Below the pieces are notes generated by a model. The model saw only the letters and a program-made list of their open reading frames with translations, ran no database searches and was not told the DNA's origin. From NCBI GenBank assembly GCA_028565635.1, contig JAOXYB010099159.1, positions 1 through 38,697 on the forward strand: a stretch of DNA of 38,697 nucleotides. The letters run 5' to 3'. This document shows positions 11,001 to 23,000 of the stretch, piece after piece. Made by a program: the position numbers and the translations under genes. The stretch comes from Phoronis ovalis. Its lineage: Eukaryota; Phoronida; Phoronidae. Every line of letters begins with the position of its first letter. Within the stretch, counting starts at the first letter, position 1.

Positions 11001-14000
11001 CTGGAACAACTTGCTGCCAGATTTGATAGAAAAGCAGGCATGAGAGAGACGTGGCTCAATGAAAACCAGCGCCTTGTGTCACAAGACAATTTCGGTTACG
11101 ACCTCGCAGCTGTTGAGGCAGCTACTAAGAAACATGAAGCCATTGAGACAGATATAAATGCTTATGAGGAACGTGTCGAAGCTGTTGTTGCTGTTGCAAA
11201 TGAATTAGAACAGGAAAATTATCATGACATTGATAGAATTAATGCTAGGTGAGGATATTCATCTCTTCTTTTTTCATCACGTGTGCCTGTATAATTTCTA
11301 TGTATAATGGTATGTTGATAAAACCATGCTACTCATTGTTTGTGAGGTTTGACTCGTGTCATAAAGATTAATAGTAAAAGAGAATGCATTTCCTGACAGG
11401 TTGTCTTATCTTACTTGTATATTCAAATTGAAGTTCCAGTTTGCAGTAGGATTTACTTTTGCTCAAAAGATATTTCAAAACTTTTAACGAAATATTTCAT
11501 AATTTACAGGAAAGATAATGTTTTACGTCTGTGGAGTTATTTGTTAGAGTTGTTACGAGCCCGTCGTATGCGTTTGGAATTATCTCTCTCACTTCAAAAG
11601 ATCTTCCAGGAAATGATGTACATTCTTGACTGGATGGATGAAATCAAGGTAGATATTGCTTTGTGTTTCAGTTTATTCTATCATGTTAGACTTTTAGAGT
11701 GTTTTATTAATGCATTTTTTGGCTGTTTTAAGAGACCCAATTTTGGTCTGAAAAGTTATTGAAAGCGAAAGCTGTATTCAGTGAAAACGAAAGCTTTATT
11801 CTCTAAACAATTAGATAGATCTACTACTTTATAAAGTTTAAGTGTTTAAGTAAAAGTCCTTTTCTAGATTCGGTTGCTGTCTGAGGATTATGGCAAACAC
11901 TTAATGGGTGTTGAGGATCTCCTACAGAAACATGCCTTATTGGAGGCTGATATCAAAGTTGTTGGTGACCGTGTGAATACAGTCAACTCTGAAGCACAGA
12001 AGTTTGTTGATGGAGATTTCTCTGAAGTTGGAGGTGATATTATTTAACCATTTCCCACAAAGACTTACAGCTAACAGTCAATATAAATAAAATATGATGT
12101 TATGTGACATCATCATCTTTTATTTATGTTGACTGTTAGCTGTAGGACTTTGGGAAATATCCTTCTTCATGTAACACATGTAACACACGAGTAAGTAAAA
12201 TGTAGGGCATTAGTATTTAGCACTGAAAATAAGCTCATTTGTACAGCATCAAAACTAGAACACTATATACAATCTTTCAGGTTACCGTCCATGCGATCCA
12301 CAGATTGTACAAGATCGTATGACGAGTTTAGATACAGCTTATCAAGAACTTGAACAGCTTGCTGCTGAACGTCGCGCCCGTTTAGAAGAGTCGCGTAAAC
12401 TGTGGCAGTTCTACTGGGACATGGCTGATGAGGAGGGCTGGATCAAGGAGAAGGAACAGCTGATGTCCTCACCAGATCTGGGCCATGATCTCACTAGTGT
12501 TACTCTGCTTGTAAATAAGCACAAGGTAAATAATACCATTGATTTTTTATATTTGATTTCTTCGTCTATAAAATATATCTGTTTACAGGTAAACTATTTT
12601 AAATCATTGTATGAAAGGTCAGTATTATTGCATTTTGTGTTCAATGCCATCACTGGTTATGGTTTTACTAGGTGATTTTGTCAGATTGACAGAAATCCTG
12701 TTAATTACTTACAGATGTTTATTATTTATTGTTTTATTAAAGTGAGATTTAAATTATATGTCAATTAATTTCTGTTTTAGGCAATGGAAGATGAAATGCA
12801 GGCTCGTCATTCACACTTACAATCTGTTAATCAAGTTGGCACAGATTTGATTGAAGCTGGCAATTTCGGAGCAGAGAAAATTCAAACTCGTATTGAAGAC
12901 ATTAATCAACAATGGGAAAGTATACTGGACCTCTCTCAATACAGAAAGAAAAGACTGCACGAAGCTGTGGACTTCTATCAAGTAATTATAAAATAAAGCT
13001 AGAGACAAAAGTTTTACTGTTAGTGGCACCAAATCTATGAACCTAAGCTGTTTTGTGACTTAAAAACAAATTAAAATGACTAAACTTTTGTCTTTTTTTT
13101 TCCCTATACATATTTGTTCTGTTGATCCTAATTCAACCATTCAAATAGGCATTTGGTGTCAATTTTTCGTAAGTAACAGCAAATCTTACTTGTAACTATA
13201 AGCCAAAAAAAGCTACGCTACTTATACTTACTGAGTGTTTTAGTCACATACTCATTGTTTTAGTTCTTTGCGGATGCTGATGATGTTGATACCTGGATGT
13301 TAGATACATTACGTCTCGTATCTAGTGATGAAGTTGGCAAGGATGAAGCTAGTACACAGTCCTTACTCAAGAAGCACAAGGTAAATAAATCTCCTCTATC
13401 ATAGTATTGTTTGAATTGTGTAGAGCATTCTGTAACGTGAGAATTATTTTCTTTTCAGTTTGCACTGTCTCTCAAAAGTACAATAAGAAAAACATTCTTG
13501 CATTTTTAGTATCATGAGTATGTCTACACCTAACCAGGAGTGCTATAACCTGTGTTCTGGTTATATATGCTTGTCATATATTACCATAAACGAAATGATA
13601 CCTAGTAGGAAAGTTGTATTGAGTCTTATAAAGAACTAAAGAACAATTTTTCAAATTCTCTTGTATAAAACCGAAATTTTGTACAAGTCGAGCGTACATG
13701 ATTTGTTTAGAATGTTTTTCTGTATAACATTTTGAGAAAATAGCTAGCTACTAGTCACAGAAGTGGGTGGTGATTAGAAAAGTGTGGCTTGCGAGACTGA
13801 ATGGAGAATGGAGTGGAATGAGGAAAAAATTTGTTTGTGTGTGGCTCTGTTGTTCTCATAGCTTCTCTGTATAGTTTATGTAGTGTTTAATTGACATTTG
13901 TTGTATATTCTGCCAGTAACACACGTGTACTATTGATATGTTTGGCTTGATAGTATGTTATTAAATAATATGCAACGTCATAAGCCCTGTTCCCATTAAG

Positions 14001-17000
14001 TTCATTTTGTTCAGACCCACTTTAAACTTCTGATTATTTTCGTGTTACATTATAACTGCTCAGTGATATAAATTTTCAGTTTTTATACTTTTAGTATACC
14101 CTCATTTTAACGAATGGCAGAATTATATTTTACAATGATATCGTTTTCAATTGGTTTCAAATACTTTGTGTGAACTGGGCTTAAATATAATGTGTTATAA
14201 TTTGTCTTAAAGGTTATGTGTTTGTTTAGTAGTGTTTTTATTAGTTACTCCATGACATGCACACATTTTTCAGGGCATCATGTCCGACATTGTCGGAGAC
14301 TCTACCGAGATGCATGTGAGTGCATGTTGCTTTTTTGAGCGTGAAACAATTAGGCAGTAGAAAGCTTATAAGTTCATGTGGCCTTTTTTGTTTCTATAAC
14401 CTACTTGTCATACAACTTGTTCTGGTTAAAAGTAATGGATCTAAAAAGTAGTTTATTGCCATAGCTTCATTGTGTGGTTTTATAAGGCTGCTTCACCCAG
14501 TCTGTTATGTTGTGTTGTATTGTTTGGTTGTGTTGTGTTGCACGTTCCTAGCTGTATTCCCATTCACACTGCCACTTTTCCTTTGTTATAACAGTTAGCA
14601 TAGATATGCAACTTTATTGTCACATTGTACTTCTTATTTTTGGCATCATATTCTAATATGATGTACAAAAGCAACTATTGGTTTTACTGTACAAGTACTG
14701 GGTGATATTGAACTACCCTGTATAGGAATACCTACCTGTTGCTTTTGTAGTTATTTGGCTGTAATTTGCTAGATATAAAGCAGGAAACTATGTGACAATG
14801 TTGTTTATTGATGCAAACTGTAAAATATTCGTTCAGTGCACTGACTATGCCTAAGATATTTTTTTGGTCACATGAAAAGGCATTCACCTCTGTTTTGCAC
14901 TACTTATCCTTATCAGCTTGGAGTAATGTTAAGTTGATTATGATGTAAGTTTGGTAATCATACATATCCTGCACCTATGCTAATTGCTGCATATAAAGAG
15001 CATCTTTTGATTTTGTTCAAGTTGTTGTTTCACAATTGTTCAATATTTCCTCAGTGTGCTCTGTTATAAATCATGGTTTCTCACAAACCTAAGACATTAG
15101 TGTTAATTCCTGCAAGTTTTAAATATCCTGATGCAATGTATAAATAATGTATAAATCCCTGCAACATAGATCTGCAGTTTATATCCTCTGTATGAAATGC
15201 ATGTGTATTCTTGGCATGAATCATGTTTTCGGTTGCAACCTGCCTCCTGTTGTGGGATTAGTATACCTGGGTGGTGGTTTATTTTACCGTAAGAATTAGA
15301 AGTTTAAATTTTCTGTTATTTGATTTTTTAGGACGTAACAGATGAGTTGAAGAATTATAAACAAGTTATTCAAGCTCTTCATGATCAGTCCCAGGAACTT
15401 GGTGAACAGGTTTGTTGTCTTGTATTGTTATGTACTACTGGAGTTACCATTAGCTGGGAACATTATCCTTGTATTAATATTCGGAGTATTTCACTACCAA
15501 TGTATTGATGAACTGAACATGTATAGTTATACTTTGTTTTCCTATTATAGTCTAATAAAATTGCTTGGTGTCATATAAAAAATTGTTTAAAATTATAGCA
15601 CTTCCTCTCTTCACTACTGGTCGCAAAGTCAAGTAGCGGAAGCACAAGCAATGCAAGGAATGATCACGATCACAGCAGTTGAATGTTATTCTGCTAGTCA
15701 TATAATCAGGATGGGATGATCATGAGCACTGTATAGTTGTATATAATCTGTTCAGTAATATTTCTCACCTCGAATGCTTATAAGCATAAGTAATTACATG
15801 GTTCGTATTCCATTTAGAAACAGAATTTTACCTAAATTTTTAGAATTGATATAGGTTAATGATTTTAGGATCGGGATTCTCCTGAAGTACTTGGTCGACT
15901 TGGCAGCATTGACAAACGTTACCAAGAACTTCTTGATCTTGGTAAAGTTCGTCAACAGAAATTATTGGATGCCTTTGACTTGTATCAACTTTACAACAAA
16001 GCTGATGATGTAGAAGCTTGGATTGATGAAAAGGTAAACATTATTCAGTTAGAAGAGGTCACTTTTTATCCATTTTCTGCTAAAAAGCTGTAAGAAAGGG
16101 GTAAATCATTACTTTGTATAAACATGCAAGTAGTGTGAGACCCTTTAGTCCATGCGTCAGTTCTTAACATCTGCCTCAGAAAATATTGAAGTTAGAACTA
16201 ATGGTAATTGGTAATTGTTTTTTTTAGATACAAACCATGTTTGACGTATTACTGAGCACTTATAACTTTGAAACCTGGCTTAAACAGGTATAAAATTTGT
16301 AGAAAACAGCAAGAGGAAAAATTTTTTGTAAAAATTATTTGCTCCACTGTCTTATATATGTTTACATAAAAAATTCTAAATGCAGAATTGCCTTGGTTTT
16401 ACAGGAAAAATTCTTAGACCAGATGGTGCCGGTTGGAGACATAGATGAACTGGAAATCCTAAGACATCGTTTTGACGGTCTAGAACATGAAATGAATGTA
16501 AATGCTTCAACTGTAGCTGAGGTTAACAAAATAGCCGGCGATCTTGTTGATAAAGACCATCCCAACTCGGATGATATTAAAGCACGCCAGAATCAGCTTA
16601 ATGCTCGATTGGCAAATTTGAGAGAAGTTGTGGATCACAAGCGAGAACAGCTGCAGACTGCCCATGGCATACAGAACTTCTATATTGAAGTCACAGAAAC
16701 TATGGTATGAATAAAGTTTGTATTCTATTGTCTTGTTTTGTGAGTTGGCAAATACTCATTATGATACTGTACTGCATCACAAGTTATTCTGATAAAAGCA
16801 GATACAAGAAAAAATATCCATGTCATATTACCTGTGGAATGGAAGTCGTTCTGCATGGTCTACACAATTTGTTATTCTAGGTGATACTCAAATGTTTCCC
16901 TATAGATTGTTCACTTTTGGTCTAATAAAAAAAAACTATATCTATCAAAAGCAAAATTTAAATGGAGACTATGGTATAGTTATAATCAGCAAAGACCTTA

Positions 17001-20000
17001 CATTTTGAACATCCATTCTGCATCACTTCTTTTGTTTTCAGACCTGGATACGTGACAAGGCAAAATTGATTGAGTCTACAGATGAACTAGGTAATGATTT
17101 GGCTGGTGTCATGGCTCTACAGAGAAGACTGACTGGTATGGAGAGGGATCTAGCTGCAATACAGGCCAAGGTTTGTATAGATAATATTACTGTATTTGCT
17201 TTGGAGCAAAGGTTTCTTTTGGGAAAATCAGTGCTAACTACTACTATTTGTGAAAACCGTGGTCTTACAGTTTGCGACTTTTTGTATCAATTAGGGACTG
17301 CAAGAAACTGGGTGCTTAACATGTTAAACGGGGTGCTTAACATGTTTGCAAGGTGTGTCAATGTTCTTTATAGAGGGTGATTGACTGTGTATTTAGACGA
17401 TTGTTTTGCATACTGATGTCTCCGTGGGTCTTGACATTTGCTCAGGAAACCAAAACTTATTCCCTTTATTGAAATAACAACACAACCCTTTTAACCTTGC
17501 GATCTATGAAGATATTTTTGTTTTAGCTTGATTTCTTGAAACATGAAGCAAACAAATTGGAAAGTTCTCAGGAGACCCAAGAGGTTTTAATATCTGTTTT
17601 AAATTCCAGCATGGTGTGGTGAATTGATCTAACCACTGTAACATTTCAGTTAGTCAGGCGCGGATCCATCTGACAATGCATATTATAACTTTTACGATCA
17701 AATTATTTATTCAAATTTTGTTGGCTGCTCAGTTGTTGACAAATCCGCGCCTGGATGCAGTAATTGTGTGATACCCTTAGTAATTGGTTACAAAATGGTT
17801 TGCATAGTTATTTATTTGTAGGTCCTGTAACAAGACTGTGATTGTATTTAACTTTTCTGTATCTTGACCCAGATATAATAACGAATGATTCTTCCAAAAT
17901 AATGTTGTTTTATTTTAGAAATGTCCATATTTCACTTGAATTGTCAGTTTGCATCTTGAATGTTCTAACATCTATTAGACATCCATATTGCCCTGATGAC
18001 CAAACAAAGTCGCCCGTATACCTGTCACTATAATGCTCCTGGCTTTAAATGTCTACAGCTTTTATGTTATTACAATATCAGAAAAAAAGCAATTTATACT
18101 TGAGATATTCTTTCTGTTTTCAGTTCACTATATTGGTTTGTAATCATGTTTATTCATTACGTTATTGCTACTTCTTCCTTATCATTGTTACTATCAGCCC
18201 ATGATCTTTTGCAAATTTGAAGTACAGTAGCCAGTTTCGTCAATTTTCGATTTTGTGTAATGTTATAAAATTGACTGCAAGAGCAACACAGTAATTCAAA
18301 TTTTTCTATCAAAATTCAATTTTGTTATGCAAATGTGAAGTGAAACATTCCTATTGCGAAAAAGTCTGGTGTTATTTTAACTTACCATATTTACATCTAT
18401 GAAGTCAAATTCTGGTAAATAGTCAAAACAGTAACCTTTTTATCCTTGGAAGATAATGTACCTATAACTTCCTTGAGGCATTAGGACTCAGCTTTGATTT
18501 TGTTGTTATTTATTTGGTGTTTTTTTTGTGCATATGTGTTAATTTTATTACTTGTATTATGAGTGTTCAGGCTTGCATGACCTATGATTCTTTTAAAGAA
18601 CTATATGGAAAATGCTACGAAAGGCCAGTGAATAAACTCATGGTTTACTCACATGTGAACACTATCAGTTGCTTTTTCTTTTTTGCTTACATTTGTTCAT
18701 GCGCATGGAATTTTTTAGTAAATTAGCATGAACACATAGTAACTGTGATGCTTGCTGTATGCATTGTCCCATCATCTGCAGTTTTTTTAGCTCAGTACCA
18801 TATTGGAAACTCAGTTGCTTAGCGGTGAAAGTAATGACAGTCTGTGAGGCCTACACTGTGCCCCCATCTCTCTTCCCTTTATAGCTATACAATTAATGTA
18901 TTCAAACATACTCGATTTTTGAACTAATAAAAATACAATGGAAACTGCAAATACGGGTAATAACATGTCAATGGTTTGAGTAAACGTTTAACAAACTTCA
19001 AGATTTTTAGGAATTCATTGGTTCAAAACAGAAAACAAGGCTACATGGTTATAGAAACATGTTCAAATCAAATAGTAAAAGATACCATTGACCAAACAAA
19101 AACTTAGGGGAGAGAGACTTCACACTTATGATAGGACATAAATCTGGTAGATTATTTCTGTTGATTTAAAGTTAACATTGTCTTTACTTTGTAGCTTGAT
19201 CAACTCAATGAGGAAGCTAAGAAGCTAGAAGAAGAAAAACCAGAAGAAGCTGAAGCTATCAGACAACGCATATCAGAAATAACAACAGTATGGGAAAATC
19301 TCAAGGAAATGGTAGGTCATTACTTATTATATTAATGTATGTTTCTCAGAAATAAGCAACTTTTATTATAATGGGTAGTTTCTGCAGTTTGCAAGCTTCA
19401 TGTAGTTTTTTAACTTGAGTGTTCTTTTGCGTTTTTTTAGCACAGTATTGAAGTTGAAATGTAAATAAAAAAATGAATGGAACTTGATAAATGTGTTCAC
19501 TATTCTGTATTTAACAAAATTGATGGTTCAATCTAAAGTGGTGTCAGATTAGTTTAATAATTGAATGATTAAATCTCATGAGCTTCCCTCAACCCAGTGG
19601 TTTCAATATTGTAGTTGAAAGAAAGAGATGAGAAACTTGGAGAGGCTAGTGAACTACAAAATTTCCTTGCCAGTTTGGATCACTTCCAAAAGTGGTTGTC
19701 GGAAACGCAAAAAACCATTGCTTCTGAAGAAAATCCACAGACTTTAGCTGAAGCTGAAGCCTTGTTAAATCAACATCAGCAGCTGAAGGAAGAAATTGAT
19801 GGCTATGCTCCAGACTATGCCAAGATGAAAGAATATGGTGAAAAGGTTACTGCAGGTCAAACAGACGCTCAGCACATGTTTTTAGCACAGGTAGAATTTA
19901 ATATTTTAGTTAATAGTATTGTACATTTGTTAAAATCATGAAATTAACCTTGTAGTAAAAAATTGAGGCAGCTCTTTCGAAAGGTTAATAGAATTCGATA

Positions 20001-23000
20001 AATATTTCATGTTTAATTTGTTTACATTTATTATTAATGATGGTTGTTACATTTGCCATGAAGTCGTAAAACTCATTTCTATTGGTAATTTTCACTATTA
20101 GCGATTGAAAGCCTTAGACGATGGTTGGGAAGAAGTTCATCAGATGTGGGAAAATCGACAGAATTTACTGTCGCAGAGTCTCAACTTACAAATGTTCCTG
20201 CGTGATGCCAAGCAGGCTGAAGTACTGCTTAATCAACAGGAACACTTCCTGTCCAAGGAGGATGTGCCGGTAAGAATAATATTTACAAAACATGTCATTA
20301 AAAAGAAGGTAGATAATACCTCTTTACGCTCTGCACAAAGCCAGAATTTGCTATTTTCTTGTAATTTTGTCACTTTGTTTTATATGCTTATTTTTACCCT
20401 CATATTTTCCTTCATAAAGCTTTCATTTCAGTATACTCTTTTGCATATTTAAGTACAGTTGAGAGTATGTAGTTACAGGTCTTCACAGCCTCACTTGCTG
20501 CTTTAAGTACAGTTGAGAGTATGTAGTTACAGGTCTTCACAGCCTCACTTGCTGCTTTAAGTACACTGCATTAGATAGTACATCTGACAATCCTAAAAAG
20601 CATCATTTTTCATGATTAGAAATTTGTTTTAATGGGATGAGTTCTGTATTATGGTGGATGAAGGATATGTGGCTTTGTGGTAATAACCACTTTCTGCGCT
20701 AGCTAAATCACTTTTTAACCTTTTCACTCTATTGCACACAGATCACTAGCTTGGACAAACAGGTAAAATGAGTGTATTTGTTAAGTTCATAATGCTGCAT
20801 GTTTCTGTATGCAGTATGCATTTTAAGATGCTTGTAAACTTTGGGTGTGTACTTTAGGAATAGATTTAGATATATTTTGTCAATATGACTAATCAGCCTG
20901 CTTTTGATATTATAAAAAAAGTACGAGTTGAGATGACTTGTGTAAAATTTGGGCAAACATACACTGAGCATAGATCTAGTGTACAGTCTAATGCAGGCTA
21001 TCGTAAATATGTCTTATTCCGACATATATGTGTGTAAATTGTAGATATCTAAATCCATAATACAAGAATTATAGAAACACCCAAAGTTTAGTTGCTGTAC
21101 TGTATAGAATTGTTTTATATAACATCTGACCAGAAACTTTATGTACATAATTGTGTCATCGACCTGACCATGCCAGTCACTGTTAACACAGCATATTCAC
21201 ATGGTAATAGGGATGCACTTTGTTTAAGACAACACTTGACTGATGCTGTTGTCTATGTACTTCCATGTTTTAATTGACCTAAATCAGTAATATAATCCTT
21301 TGTAAGTGTTTTGTCTGCATGACCTGTTACAAAAAATAACCTGTCTAGCACTAGCTGTTATTGTAAAATGGTAAAAGTAAATCTGTTGTTTTACTGTGCT
21401 ATTTTTGTAAAGAAAATATTTGGGTGATTGTGTAACATCTGTTGTGTAACAGTTCATTGATTGGAGAAAAAATATACATATAGTTCATTATTAAAATGCT
21501 TTTAGGATAAATTAGAAATAAAGAATGCTAGAAATGTTCTATTATTACTGCCTAGGCATTAGGTAGTTCTTAGGGTAACTAAATCTTAATTTCTTCTGAT
21601 CATGACAACTGTAGTTTTGCGATGTAACGATGATGGTCATAGATGTTCAGTTAAAGCAGAGATAGAACATAATCTTTTCTCCACAAACGGTCATTAAAAA
21701 TATTGAAATATACCTAGTTGATTTTAGTCACCTACTAGACAAATAACTAAGCCTTACAATGAAAGCTTCTCAGAACATTCCGCTGATCAACAGATTTCTA
21801 ACTCCTTGAAATAGTTTATACGATATAATACTTGCTCATGAATTTTATGTTTCCTTATTTGGGGTGGTTTTTGGACTGGAATACCATTTATACACATCAC
21901 ATTACTTATTTAACGAACACGCAGTATGTAGCTAAGATAACGCCATCATGCCTCAGTGCAATATTGTAAAATCTTATAATTTGTATTCAACTTTATAGCA
22001 AAACACTCTAGAGGCAGCTGAAAATGCTATTAAGCAACATGAAGCATTCATGACAACTATGGAAGCCAATGACGAAAAGATCAATGCAGTTGGAAACTTT
22101 GCACAAAGGCTTGTGGATGATAACCACTACGCATCTGACAAAATTGAAACCAAGGCCCAATCGATTCTAGAAAGGTAGGCTGCGTTGTGTGCATATACTT
22201 TAGTGATGTAATTAAAGCTAGTCACCAAAACTAAAACTAGATAGTAGTTGTCTTTGCCTGTGTTTATTCTTAAATGCATAAAATCATTTGTGTCTGTTTA
22301 TTTCAATATCTGTCATTTGTTGACATATCTATACTTTAGCACTAAATTGCCTGGGCCAGGTGTGGTTATGTTGATTGCTGCTAAAGTAAATCTTGGTGTT
22401 ATATTTTTAGGCGCGATTCAAACCGCAGACGTGCTCAGGAGACATTGCAGCGTCTGAATGACCAGCTTCAGCTCCAACAGTTTGTACAGGAATGTGAAGA
22501 TGTGAATGAGTGGTTAGAAGAAAAAATGATGGCTGCCCAAGACGAAACTTATAGGGATGCCAAAAATCTGCACAGCAAATATGTTAGACATCAAGCATTT
22601 GAGTCTGAAATTGCAGCTAACAAAGACAGACTTGAAAAATTACAGCAGGTAAGTTCTTGGTTTAATGGATTTATAGTAACTTTCCGCTGTACTAAGATCT
22701 ATTTCTATTTCTTTGAAAGTTTTCATATAATTCTCCTCATTTAAATAGACATTTAACACTATTCCTTAGGACGGAGAAGAGCTAGTTAGAGAAAAACCAG
22801 AAACTGCTGAAGAAGTTGAGCCTCGCCTTGAAGCACTTTCTACTAAATGGGAAGAACTTGAAAATGCCACAAAAGCCAAAGGAGAAAAACTATTTGATGC
22901 TAACAGACATATTTTATATGAACAAAGCTGTGATGATATTGATGGTTATTTGAATGAGTTAGAATCGCAGATTATTACCAAGGAGGTTGGACAAGATTTG

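Larger units (their letters stand above)
20270..21998 (+). other. Intron 21 (1.7 kb, phase 0) with a tandem duplication and a candidate microexon
   Basis: AT-rich. It contains a 54-bp tandem duplication (20449-20566) and, about 175 bases later, a 21-nt exon-like segment (20742-20762). The remainder shows only chance ORFs. Confidence 0.8.

Noticed and set aside
18571-18654. Open 84-nt phase-0 segment in intron 18 (begins [14 protein letters not shown]) as a cassette exon
   Set aside because: The acceptor has no pyrimidine tract and the donor GTGAAC is poor; the peptide resembles no spectrin part.
18791-18843. Segment after TTTTTTTAG with open frame and GTGAGG donor in intron 18
   Set aside because: 53 nt is not a multiple of three and no nearby donor restores the frame.
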